This document shows positions 1 through 7,890 of a stretch of 10,900 nucleotides of DNA, one piece after another; position 1 is the first letter of the stretch, and each line of letters begins with the position of its first letter. The DNA comes from Rikenellaceae bacterium (GTDB lineage: Bacteria; Bacteroidota; Bacteroidia; Bacteroidales; Rikenellaceae): NCBI GenBank assembly GCA_020859875.1, contig JAJBVJ010000055.1, forward strand, positions 1-10,900, read 5' to 3'. The notes beneath the pieces are model-generated. The model was not told where the DNA came from, did not search any database, and saw only the letters and a program-made list of their open reading frames with translations. The position numbers were made by a program, and so were the translations under genes.

Positions 1-13
1 TCACTTATTCTTC

Positions 14-54
14 AAAACGAAAAAAGAGTGACCGGTTTTCTTCCGACCACTCTT
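14..54 (-). terminator. Rho-independent terminator of the aspT-aspD-asparaginase-porin operon
   Basis: On the minus strand, 20 bases after the porin stop codon, AAGAGTG (24-30) pairs with CACTCTT (48-54). The stem continues, after a small internal mismatch, as CGG/CCG around a T-rich loop. The minus transcript leaves the hairpin into six U, then CG, then four more U, which is a classical intrinsic terminator. A small GCGG/CCGC hairpin (56-67) followed by CC and seven T reads in the plus direction, so the region could also stop a convergent gene lying left of the window. That second role is weaker because its stem is only four pairs. Confidence 0.8.
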
Positions 55-74
55 AGCGGATTTCCGCCCTTTTT

Positions 75-1178
75 TTATTTTGCCTTGAAAAGCCAACGCA
101 TCCCTACCAGGGCCGTGTGTCCACCCGAGTTGGAGAGGTGGCGGTAGGGCCCGGCGAAATCCGTCGCCGAGTACCACCATGCGGCATGGAAGCGCAGGTC
201 TTTGAGGTATTTCGTTGTAAACGGATAGAACTCCACAAGGGCCTGTATCCCCCAGCCGTCGTATGCCACACGACCGAGGTCACGGTCGCGCCGCTGGTTC
301 CATACGCCTTTTACCGACGGGTGCCACCGCCCGAGTGTATATTTGAGATTAAGCGCGGCCGACTGGTCGCGGACATAACTCAGGATTTCGGTATCCAGTT
401 CCACGAGGGAAGTATAATCTATATTCCGCTCCCCGAAATAGTAGTCCATTTCGGCTGTGAAATCTCCTGAATTTACCTGCACGCCGGTGGTTATCCAGTT
501 GTAGAATTTCGATTTGGTGTGCTGGAAGGCACTGTATGCCCACCGCGTTTTAAGGGCCCCGCCGGCAAGGCTGCCCTCCCATAACAGGGTAGCCCCCAAT
601 CCCTTGTTTTTGTAATCCTCCCTTGCAAACTGTGTGGCGTCGGAGTTTACGACCTGCAGGTGCAGGGCCTGTTTTCCGATCCGGTAAGCAACGTCCACCC
701 CGGCCTTATAGGAATCCACGTCGTCGTTTACCATCGTGCTCAGATATACGTCGGCCGGATTGTAATCGAACTCGAAGGTACCGAAATTCACCGACTGCTT
801 TCCGGCGGTAATGGTCCACTGCTTTGCTTTCCCGGCATCGAAGGCGATCCAGGCATGGTCGGTGCCCGAAGCGTAATTGTCCCGCAGTGCATTAAGGGGT
901 TTGTTGAGCCTCTGGCGAAGGCGGTAACGGATCCCGGGGACTATCTCCCCTGCGATCCACACCTTGATGGTCTGTGCGCGGAAGCCGAGCTCCTTGCCGT
1001 CAGCGTTTCCGGTCGAGAACTGTGCGTCGAAACGGGTATCGAGCAGGATATTGAGCTTTTCGTCGTCCCATATCAGGCGATCCATAACCGTTTCGCTCTC
1101 GCGGTACTGGCCCGCCGCACGATGCGGCACGGCCATGGCGGCCGCGATCGCGGCTGCGATAATAAACAATCTTTTCAT
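75..1178 (-). CDS. Outer-membrane porin, phosphate-selective porin O/P-like
   Basis: This 367-residue protein starts with a Sec signal peptide: KR, then an Ala/Ile-rich core, with likely cleavage near residue 23 (AAG-Q). The rest is rich in alternating aromatic and polar residues, as expected of an outer-membrane beta-barrel. The stretch GKQSVNFGTFEFDYNPADVY (126-145) and the overall length fit the OprO/OprP-type porins common in Bacteroidota. A basic stretch at 84-93 (RYRLRQRLNK) could line an anion-attracting pore, but that is inference. It is the last gene of the operon, 37 bases after the asparaginase stop, and a terminator follows directly. The setting suggests entry of asparagine or aspartate, or exit of alanine. 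The family name should not be read as proof of phosphate transport. The family is fairly sure and the substrate is not. Confidence 0.8.
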   Translation of the reverse strand: MKRLFIIAAAIAAAMAVPHRAAGQYRESETVMDRLIWDDEKLNILLDTRFDAQFSTGNADGKELGFRAQTIKVWIAGEIVPGIRYRLRQRLNKPLNALRDNYASGTDHAWIAFDAGKAKQWTITAGKQSVNFGTFEFDYNPADVYLSTMVNDDVDSYKAGVDVAYRIGKQALHLQVVNSDATQFAREDYKNKGLGATLLWEGSLAGGALKTRWAYSAFQHTKSKFYNWITTGVQVNSGDFTAEMDYYFGERNIDYTSLVELDTEILSYVRDQSAALNLKYTLGRWHPSVKGVWNQRRDRDLGRVAYDGWGIQALVEFYPFTTKYLKDLRFHAAWWYSATDFAGPYRHLSNSGGHTALVGMRWLFKAK

Positions 1179-1215
1179 CTGTTGGACGATGGTCGATTAG
1201 TGAGGTCGTATCGTC

Positions 1216-2280
1216 TTAATATTCCTGGAACATCCGCTGTATCTCCCGGTAGTCGGTCGTGCGGGTGAGCGCCAGCATGAGCAGTACGCGTGAGCGGTAG
1301 GGGTTTATATACCAGGAGGCGGCGAATCCCAGGGCGTCGTCGTCCACTTCGTCCCACTGGGCCGTCGGGCCCTGCATTATCCGTGAGGAGCGAACTACCG
1401 CGATTCCCATCTCCCTGTGGGCCGCCGCAAGGGCATCTTGCATGGCCGTGGTCATATTCCCGTTCCCGACCCCGGCAACAACTATTCCCCGGGCTCCCGC
1501 CTCCACGGCAGAGTCCACGAAAAGCGGTGTCGCGTTGGAATAGCTCACCACGATTTCGACCCGCGGAAGCCGGTCGAGCCCGCGAACATCGAACTCGGAA
1601 TGGACGGTATGCCTTTTGACGCTCTCGCGCGCATATATGGGTTTCCCGTCGTAGACAATTCCCAGCTGGCCGTAATTGGGATCCTGGAACGTCCCCACGT
1701 CGAGGGTATGGGTCTTGGCCAGGTCGTCGGCACCGAGAATCCTGTCGTTCATTACGACCATCACTCCGCGGCCCGTAGAGAGCGGCGAGACGGCGCATGC
1801 GACCGCGTTATAGATATTGCGCGGGCCGTCCGCGCTTATGGCCGTCGAAGGGCGCATCGAACCCACCAGTATCACGGGTTTGGAGCTCTTCACCGTCAGG
1901 TTCAGGAAATAGGCCGTCTCCTCCATCGTATCGGTACCGTGGGTGATTACGATCCCCGCAGTTTCATCCTCGTCGAGGAGTTCGTTTACGCGGGCGGCGA
2001 GAGTCAGCCACACCGCATCGTTCATATCCTGGCTCCCTATATTGACAACCTGCTCCCCCCGCACATCCGCAAGGTCGGACAACTGGGGTACGGCCGCCAG
2101 CAGCTGGTCTATACCCACCGCCCCGGCCTTGTACCCGGCGGTTACGGCAGTCTGGCTCTCCCCTGCGATAGTCCCGCCCGTGGCGAGAATATAGACCGTG
2201 GGTCTATCCTGTGCATATACCTGTCCGGCGAACAGTACCGCCAGCAGGATTAAAATAATAGTTCTGAAATCGGGTTTCAT
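1216..2280 (-). CDS. ansB: Type II (periplasmic) L-asparaginase
   Basis: The enzyme hydrolyses L-asparagine to L-aspartate and ammonia. The 354 residues begin with a signal peptide (hydrophobic core at about 7-18, likely cleavage after VYA at 23), so it should act in the periplasm, as E. coli AnsB does. Catalytic features of the family are all present: TGGTIAG at 34-40 with nucleophile Thr37, Tyr50, GSQD with Ser83, HGTDTMEE with Thr116 and Asp117, and Lys189 in DDLAKTHT. These match Thr12, Tyr25, Ser58, Thr89, Asp90 and Lys162 of the mature E. coli enzyme by alignment of the surrounding motifs. The gene lies 36 bases after aspD and 37 before the porin. Its product, aspartate, is the substrate of the two upstream genes, which supports a feeder role. 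Some glutaminase side activity is possible. Confidence 0.95.
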   Translation of the reverse strand: MKPDFRTIILILLAVLFAGQVYAQDRPTVYILATGGTIAGESQTAVTAGYKAGAVGIDQLLAAVPQLSDLADVRGEQVVNIGSQDMNDAVWLTLAARVNELLDEDETAGIVITHGTDTMEETAYFLNLTVKSSKPVILVGSMRPSTAISADGPRNIYNAVACAVSPLSTGRGVMVVMNDRILGADDLAKTHTLDVGTFQDPNYGQLGIVYDGKPIYARESVKRHTVHSEFDVRGLDRLPRVEIVVSYSNATPLFVDSAVEAGARGIVVAGVGNGNMTTAMQDALAAAHREMGIAVVRSSRIMQGPTAQWDEVDDDALGFAASWYINPYRSRVLLMLALTRTTDYREIQRMFQEY

Positions 2281-2316
2281 GGCTATGTTCTTTTTTCCTG
2301 ATATACAAAGATCGCT

Positions 2317-3993
2317 TTAAGAGCAGGATATTCCCTGTGCGGTTACCTCACGGCCGGTCTCACGCTGCCATGTTTCCACATATTCCGCCAGGGTGTTCGA
2401 GACGATACGGCCGATACGGCTGTAATCCTCGTCGTCCAGATTGGCAAGCGATACCCGTATCGACCACTCCGGCCCGGCGAAACCGCCCCCGTTGAGCAGT
2501 ACAACGGCACACCGCTCCGAAAGGCGGAATACCATATCCACCGGTTCGAAATTCTTTTGCAGCCAGTCGAAAAAATCCTGCCCGTAATTGGTCACCGCCC
2601 AATCCTGTATGTCGAACTCGCTGTAATAAGAGGCACGGTTGGGGTCACTTATGACCTTTATCTTCAGCCCGTCCCAAAGGAGCTGGTAGCGGTGGCGCAG
2701 AAGTTCGATCGAGGCTTGCTTATACCTGTTCTCCCTGTCCAGAAGGGCAAATCCGGCGAAGAGCATCATCTGTATCTGCTGTGGGGTGGAGAGGCCGGCC
2801 GTATGGTTGAGGGCCACATCGCGGCTGTCGGCCACCAGGCGGTCGATGAATTTCAACTTCTGCGGCTCCAATGTAAGGCTTTCATAGAGTTTGGCCTGCC
2901 TTTTTTTCTCCTGCTCGGGAAGTTCGGCGAGCATCTTATCATAAATGTTATCTTCGTAGAGTGCGATAACCCCGAGCCTCCAACCCGTGGCCCCAAAATA
3001 CTTGGAGAAGGAATAGACGCAAAGGGTATTTGCCGGCAGGTCGTTCATCAGCGACTGGAATCCGGGAACGAAAGTTCCGTAGACATCGTCGGTGAGGATC
3101 ATCAGGTTGGGGTTCTTTTCCTTTACGACGTTTACCAGATAGCGGCGGCTTTCCTGGCTTATCATCACGGAAGTGGGGTTGCTGGGGTTTACGATAAAGA
3201 AGGCCTTTACCGACGGATCGCCCAGCTTGTCGAGTTCGGAGTCGGTATATTGTAAGTTGTAGCTTCCGTTCTCGTCGCGGCCGTTCCCGTGGATGTAGGT
3301 AACGTTAAAGCCGTAAGTGTCGAGTACCGGTATCTCGAGGTAGGGTGTAAATATGGGAACCCCTATTGCGATTTTGTCGCCGGTTTTGAGCAGGCCGTTT
3401 TGCTTTAATGAATCGAACAGGTAGCACATTGCCGCCGTACCGCCTTCGGTGGCGAACAGATCCCAGCGGCCCCCAACCGAAGGCTTACCGTCGCACATCT
3501 CCTTTACGATATAGTCGTGCACCACCTGCTCACAGCACTTGAGCATACGGACGGGAACCGGATACTGGTCGCCCATAACCCCTTCGGTCAGTTCCAAAGC
3601 CCAGTCGTCTTCTGCGAATCCGTGGGTTTTGATTCCATATTCGAAGACCTCCCTGAGGAGTCCGGCTCCTTCCATATCCGAATTCTTTTCGAGGAAATCG
3701 CGCAGGCGGCCTCCCAGACCCCCTATCTCGGGTATGCCGGCCATCCCCGAGGGATCGTCCATCTGGCGGCGGCACTCTTCGATACCGAAGCGCCCGAGGG
3801 TGAAAAACGCCTGGCGGGCCATTGTACATATCCAGTTGGGATTGCCCCGTCCGGCGTTCAGCATCGTAAGCGAGGACTTCTTCTGGCGGTCGCTCGCAAG
3901 TTCGATAAGGTTGTCCTTGAGTTCGAAGGGGCTGAGTTGTTCCAGCTCGTGTTCCTTCTGGCGGGTGGTCGTAAGTTTTTCGAGTGTGCTCAT
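2317..3993 (-). CDS. aspD: Aspartate 4-decarboxylase (PLP, bifunctional aspartate aminotransferase)
   Basis: This is a cytoplasmic fold-type I PLP enzyme that removes the beta-carboxyl of L-aspartate to give L-alanine and CO2. Family members also have weak aminotransferase activity. The 558 residues are close to the roughly 530-550 usual for AspD and clearly longer than ordinary aspartate aminotransferases. Visible motifs are NAGRGNPNW (46-54), TEGGT (182-186), NPSNPTS (269-275), DDVYG (302-306), the PLP-binding Lys331 in SFSKYFGATGWR, and Arg513 in SIRVSLANL for the substrate alpha-carboxylate. The Lys-to-Arg spacing of 182 agrees with what I recall for characterised AspD. The ATG lies 18 bases after the aspT stop, so the two genes are almost certainly co-transcribed, as in other aspT/aspD pairs. 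The asparaginase follows 36 bases later. The protein looks intact, with no missing key residue. Confidence 0.93.
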   Translation of the reverse strand: MSTLEKLTTTRQKEHELEQLSPFELKDNLIELASDRQKKSSLTMLNAGRGNPNWICTMARQAFFTLGRFGIEECRRQMDDPSGMAGIPEIGGLGGRLRDFLEKNSDMEGAGLLREVFEYGIKTHGFAEDDWALELTEGVMGDQYPVPVRMLKCCEQVVHDYIVKEMCDGKPSVGGRWDLFATEGGTAAMCYLFDSLKQNGLLKTGDKIAIGVPIFTPYLEIPVLDTYGFNVTYIHGNGRDENGSYNLQYTDSELDKLGDPSVKAFFIVNPSNPTSVMISQESRRYLVNVVKEKNPNLMILTDDVYGTFVPGFQSLMNDLPANTLCVYSFSKYFGATGWRLGVIALYEDNIYDKMLAELPEQEKKRQAKLYESLTLEPQKLKFIDRLVADSRDVALNHTAGLSTPQQIQMMLFAGFALLDRENRYKQASIELLRHRYQLLWDGLKIKVISDPNRASYYSEFDIQDWAVTNYGQDFFDWLQKNFEPVDMVFRLSERCAVVLLNGGGFAGPEWSIRVSLANLDDEDYSRIGRIVSNTLAEYVETWQRETGREVTAQGISCS

Positions 3994-4011
3994 TTTTATT
4001 ATCGTTTTAAT

Positions 4012-5715
4012 TTAACTCATTAACAATACTATCACAACGCCCCAGATTATCAACAGAGTGTTGCCGATGGCATAGGTCACGGTATAGGAAAGCGCGGGAA
4101 CCTGGCTGTGCGCCTTTTCGGTGATCGCCCCCAGTGCCGCCGTGGTGGTTCGCGCACCGGCACATGCTCCCAGGTTGATCGCCGGATGGAATTTGAAGAT
4201 ATATTTGCCGATCAAAAGCCCCAGCAGCATGGGTACCAGGCTCACGAATATCCCGGCTATAAAGAGGCTCAGGCCCGAGGCTTTGAGACCTTCGATAAAG
4301 CTCGGCCCGGCGGAGATTCCCACCACCGCTATAAATACGTTGAGCCCCAGATTATTCATAAGCCATATGGAAGCCTCCGGAATAGCCCCGAATGTTGGCC
4401 GGAGCGAACGCAGCCAGCCGAATATTATACCGAGGATCAGCACCCCGCCGCTCGCGCTAAGGCTGAGCGGGATGTTGCCCGCCTTTACCGTGATCGAACC
4501 GAGTATCCCTCCCAGAAAAATACCGAGTCCCACATAGAGTAGATCCGTTGCGGTGGTCGGCCGTTCGGCATATCCCAGGTGTGCGGCGAACCTGTCCACA
4601 TCGCTTTTGCGCCCCTCGATCTCCACTACGTCGCCCCGCTGCAGGTCTACGGTTTTCAGCAGCGGCACTTCGGCACTGCCGCGCCGGATGCGGCGTATTA
4701 CCACACCGTGACGGTCTTTCATGGTCTTGAGGTCTCCCAGGGTTTTCCCCTCCATATTCTTGTTGCTCACCATTACCTTCAGGGCCTCGACCCTGAAATC
4801 GAGCAGTTCCAGGTCGGCGACTTCGGGGCCCAGCAGGCTCTCGTCTTCGAGGATGGCGTCCAGGGGGCCGTTGAGAACCATCCGGTCGCCTTTATTTATT
4901 ATCTGCGTGGTTTCGGGTTCCCCTACGATGTCGCCTTTGGCGCCGCTGCGTATCCTCTCCACATAGACGGGCCAGCCTTTGCCCACCAGCATTCCCTCGA
5001 CGCTGTCGATAGTTTGCGGCGTATTGAAGAAGTCGCTGCGCGCCTCTATTACCCTGAAGGTCGTACCGTCATAGGCATCTTCGAGCGTGGGATCGTCGTT
5101 GGTTATCAGGCCGCCGTGCTGGTCTTCGTATTCCTTACTCGCTTTGGCGATGTCGACCCCGAGGATCTTCGGGCCCACCGAGGAGAGAAACCATGCTGTG
5201 CCCGCCGTACCGAATATATATGTCACGGCGTATGCCACCGGTATCTCATTGATATATTGCTGTTTCTGAGCCGTATCGATCGAGAGTTGGTTTATCGTAT
5301 CGGTAGCGACCCCAATCACGGCGGAGATCGTGTTTGCACCGGACAAGAGCCCTACGGTGTTTCCGATGTCGTAGTGCAGGATTTTCGCGCAGATGTAGGG
5401 GACCAAAAGGCAAAGCACGGCGATGATCGCGGCAAACCCGATTTGCGGAAGGCCGTCCTTTTTCAGCCCGCGGACGAACTGCGGCCCGACATGGTACCCT
5501 ACGGCAAAAAGGAAAAGCAGGGAAAAAGTCGTTTTGACCGTAGGAGAGATCGTGATCCCGAGTTGTCCGATCAACACCCCCATCAGCAGTACGCCGGTCA
5601 CCGTGCCGAGGCTGAAACCTTTGATTTTCAGCTGTCCCAAAGCGGCCCCGAGGGCAAGGGTGAGGAATATCGCAAGCTCCGGGGAATTTCGCAGAAGGTT
5701 GAATAACCAATCCAT
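4012..5715 (-). CDS. aspT: Aspartate:alanine antiporter (AspT/YidE/YbjL family)
   Basis: This inner-membrane antiporter imports aspartate and exports alanine. The exchange is electrogenic in characterised AspT. The 567 residues show the internal duplication of the family. An N-terminal membrane half (about 13-185) carries GLLSGANTISAVIG (122-135). A C-terminal membrane half (about 391-566) carries the related GACAGARTTTAALGA (516-530). Between them is a large hydrophilic region with two TrkA-C/RCK_C-like domains (about 220-295 and 305-380). The equivalent pairs VGYHVGPQFVRGLKKDGL (72-89) and VGISAGPSFIEGLKASGL (465-482) make the duplication plain. The gene heads the operon and directly precedes aspD, which is what separates it from YidE/YbjL paralogues of unknown substrate. 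I see no Shine-Dalgarno sequence before the ATG. The leader is only about 22 bases from the U-tract of an upstream terminator hairpin. Confidence 0.93.
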   Translation of the reverse strand: MDWLFNLLRNSPELAIFLTLALGAALGQLKIKGFSLGTVTGVLLMGVLIGQLGITISPTVKTTFSLLFLFAVGYHVGPQFVRGLKKDGLPQIGFAAIIAVLCLLVPYICAKILHYDIGNTVGLLSGANTISAVIGVATDTINQLSIDTAQKQQYINEIPVAYAVTYIFGTAGTAWFLSSVGPKILGVDIAKASKEYEDQHGGLITNDDPTLEDAYDGTTFRVIEARSDFFNTPQTIDSVEGMLVGKGWPVYVERIRSGAKGDIVGEPETTQIINKGDRMVLNGPLDAILEDESLLGPEVADLELLDFRVEALKVMVSNKNMEGKTLGDLKTMKDRHGVVIRRIRRGSAEVPLLKTVDLQRGDVVEIEGRKSDVDRFAAHLGYAERPTTATDLLYVGLGIFLGGILGSITVKAGNIPLSLSASGGVLILGIIFGWLRSLRPTFGAIPEASIWLMNNLGLNVFIAVVGISAGPSFIEGLKASGLSLFIAGIFVSLVPMLLGLLIGKYIFKFHPAINLGACAGARTTTAALGAITEKAHSQVPALSYTVTYAIGNTLLIIWGVVIVLLMS

Positions 5716-5737
5716 AAATTATATGCAGTTAGTTTAT

Positions 5738-5771
5738 AAAAAAAGCACCCTGTATTAGAAATACAGAGTGC
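5738..5771 (-). terminator. Terminator hairpin between the AsmA-like gene and aspT, possible leader element
   Basis: On the minus strand, GCAC (5768-5771) pairs with GTGC (5745-5748). After one mismatch, six further pairs (5750-5755 with 5761-5766) close a five-base loop. The hairpin is followed by seven U (5744-5738), a strong intrinsic terminator about 30 bases after the AsmA-like stop. Only 22 bases separate the U-tract from the aspT ATG, so there is little room for an independent promoter. The same sequence is palindromic DNA (CTGTAT-N5-ATACAG) and could bind a regulator of aspT. The terminator role is clear from structure; the regulatory role is inference. Confidence 0.8.
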
Positions 5772-5802
5772 GCTATGCAAAAAACAATCCAAAGGCTCCC
5801 CT

Positions 5803-7417
5803 CTATAATCCGGCGCTCTCCTTTATACCCTGCATGAGGGCCTTCCAGAGGAAATTGAACTGCGACCGGTCGAGCTCCCTCTCGACCGTTCCGGTGCCGC
5901 GGCGCATCTCTCCGCCCGAGGGATTGCTCTCCTTTATTACGAATTCGTTGGCGATCCAGGATATGAACTTTCGCTCCTTCACCTCGTTGTCGGCCTTGAG
6001 TTTTACAAGTTCGACCTTCAGGTCGTGATACAGCAGTTCCATATCCACCGATGCGGTATGGCGGTTGCCGACGATGTGGAAATCCATCTTATCCACAACC
6101 CCTTTCTCTACTTCAGCCTTCGCAAGGGGAGTTATCGTTTTGTTGAGCCGGGTAAGATCGAGCGAACCGAGCGAACCCCTCACCTTGAACCTGTCGGTCG
6201 ATTCGGACTTGGGAAAATAAAAGGTGGCGTTCACAGAAGCCGCACCGTAAATCAGACCGTGGGCGGCGAGCGTCCAGTATGGATCGTCGGACGAGGGTAT
6301 ATTCGACAACCCGGCGACGGTACCGGCCAGCTTCGTAAAGTTTATTACTCCGGCCGTGGTACCCCCTTTGGGAAGTTCGCTGTACACGGCATCCATGTCG
6401 GCAACGACCGCCTTACCGACCGTAAGGTAGATGGGCAGCCGGGATACCGATTCGAAAATCAGCTTGCGCACCCAGTAGGGCTGGTAGGCATTCCTGTCCT
6501 TGTAGCTCTCCACGAGTCCCGACCCTATATGTATACTGTCTACCGAAACGTGCATTTTTTTATCGCTGCCCCCGCCGGCCGGCGACGATATTCCCGCGGC
6601 GGAGACATCGACCCCGTGAAACTCGATATTTCTGGCCCAAAGATGCGTCCAGTCGCGGTGGCGGCTGCTTTTATAGACGAACTGCTCCCTGGGGTAGCGC
6701 GGGGTAACGGTCACTCCGGCGATGCTGACGTTCCCGTCTGTGAGCTGGAGGCTAAGGGAATCTATAATCGTATCGACCGACGCATCCGCATTGGTCATAA
6801 TTATGGCCGAAACGGTTCCACCCCCTTCGAACATAGCCGCTATCCCCGTTCCGTTTTTGCTGTTTCGCTCGCGTATATCAACATTTATATCGTCCGCTTC
6901 GGTGTATGTTTCACCGCCGCCGGTGTGCTGGCGCAGGATGATATTTCCGTCACTGACAACGAGCCTTCGGGTCGGAAAATCGAAAGGCTTTTTCTGTATT
7001 ACCCCGGAACTGTCTGCAGTGGCCTCCTTCTGCTTACCGCTGTATATATCGGCCGTTATGAGGGGCCGGTCTATTTCGAGGGTTTTTAACTTGAACGGCG
7101 CATCGCCGCGCAGCATCTTCAGGTTCAATCCCGAGGCGAACAGGCCGTCGATCGAAAGATCGAGTTGTACTTCCTGCGGATTGTTATCCGGATGGGAGAC
7201 ATCGGGCTTGAGTGTGACCCCCCGGATAGTCACCGAACGACCGAATATGCTGACCTTCGCATCGTCCACAGTGACATTATATACCCCCCCCGTCGAACTG
7301 CGAGGCCTTCTCTTCGATCACGCTGGCCACTTTATGCCCCAGCCACGCCTGGAATACGAAAAATCCCATGATAAGCAGGAACAGCACTATTGCCGTTATT
7401 TTCAATCCCTTTTCCAT
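5803..7417 (-). pseudogene. AsmA/DUF748-like membrane-anchored protein, frameshifted at a G8 tract
   Basis: Read from the ATG at 7417, the frame gives MEKGLKITAIVLFLLIMGFF and onward, a single membrane anchor (about 5-23), and stops at 7277 after 46 codons. The long downstream frame runs from about 7283 to 5803. If the run of eight G on the minus strand (7284-7291) were seven, the two would join into one 537-residue protein, with the join reading FDGGVYNVTVDD. The joined product has a short cytoplasmic tail, one membrane helix and a large periplasmic part of repeated beta-like segments, with MELLYHDLKVELVKLK near the C-terminus. This resembles AsmA/DUF748-type envelope proteins linked to outer-membrane assembly or lipid transport; that assignment is by general likeness and moderate at best. 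The downstream part alone has a GTG at 7269 but no anchor or signal. A terminator follows the gene. The break may be a sequencing error, a real mutation or a slippage switch. Confidence 0.65.
7284..7291 (-). other. Poly-G8 tract that sets the reading frame
   Basis: Eight C on the plus strand (eight G in the mRNA sense) follow the GAC codon of residue 42 in the AsmA-like gene. Eight G leads to a stop five codons on. Seven (or ten) would keep the gene open through to 5803. Long G runs are prone both to sequencing indels and to replication slippage. Confidence 0.85.
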
Positions 7418-7474
7418 AGGGAATGAAAAGAGCAATTTTGGTGCCTGCGAATATATTAAGATGTAGAGGGGTAA

Positions 7475-7482
7475 AAAAGGTA
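7475..7482 (-). promoter_or_regulatory. Possible -7 element for the AsmA-like gene
   Basis: The minus strand reads TACCTTTT, seven of eight matches to the Bacteroidota TAnnTTTG element, 57 bases before the ATG at 7417. A TTTG lies about 23 bases further upstream, slightly more than the usual 19-21. This is a weak call. Confidence 0.3.
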
Positions 7483-7597
7483 ACCAGAATAAACCGCAAT
7501 TGCTGCAAAAGCCATAATATCCCTGTGCAGGTATCCCTCTGCGGCTAGCCTAATCGAGTGCGAGGTTTCTTCTCCCCTACTTTTTCCTTGATGAAAC

Positions 7598-7653
7598 CGA
7601 CGAACGAAGTAAGGGCAGAGCCAAACGACGCACGAAGCGGGAGCAGAGCCAAG
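7598..7653. repeat. Two tandem copies of a 28-base repeat
   Basis: Copies at 7598-7625 and 7626-7653 share the pattern CGACGnACGAAG followed by a variable stretch and GCAGAGCCAA. About 22 of 28 positions are identical. The copies abut without a spacer, which argues against a CRISPR array. They look like a diverged tandem duplication inside an intergenic repeat element. Confidence 0.65.
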
Positions 7654-7857
7654 CACAGCTTGAGCTATGCCCCGCAAGAATGAGTATAAGGAACTTAAAA
7701 GTGGAAAGAAAACTCGGTATAAACTACTCCTACGGGCCATAATATCGACAATACAGATTCCAGACAAAACTTCTCCGCGCAAATCCTTCGCCCATCCGGC
7801 GCTACGCCCCAGGGCTACAGCCTGCCGACATATCCTAAATTACCCACACCTCCCTAA

Positions 7858-7890
7858 ATGTTTACCCCGGCAATTTGCCGGGGTAAACAT
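7858..7890 (-). terminator. Perfect 33-base palindrome after rnr, probable terminator
   Basis: Arms of 16 bases (ATGTTTACCCCGGCAA and its exact complement) flank a single central T, 12 bases past the rnr stop. The RNA would form a very stable GC-rich stem with a small A/U loop. No U-tract follows on the minus strand (the exit reads UUUAGG), so it may work as a weak terminator or as a 3' end protecting the transcript from exonucleases rather than as a textbook intrinsic terminator. Confidence 0.6.

Noticed and set aside
1175..1798. Minus-strand frame of 207 codons inside the asparaginase gene
   Set aside because: It overlaps a well-supported enzyme in another frame and is Arg/Gly/Pro-rich with no domain, typical of an out-of-frame reading.
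2306..2313. GATCTTTG on the minus strand before the asparaginase as an internal promoter
   Set aside because: It lacks the first T of TAnnTTTG and has no TTTG at the -33 distance. The gap is only 36 bases inside an apparent operon. It remains a weak possibility.
4579..5706. Plus-strand open frame of 375 codons opposite aspT
   Set aside because: It is antisense to a clearly conserved transporter, has no recognisable domain, and reflects the codon pattern of the GC-rich gene on the other strand. Similar frames at 1417-2253, 6025-7089 and 7858-8895 were rejected for the same reason.
7598..7653. Possible CRISPR repeats
   Set aside because: Only two copies, diverged, and directly abutting with no spacer; no cas genes are in view.
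7456..7782. Minus-strand frame of 108 codons in the rnr/AsmA-like spacer
   Set aside because: It runs across the 28-base tandem repeat, has no known motif, and its amino-acid mix looks like translated non-coding DNA. I cannot support it as a gene.
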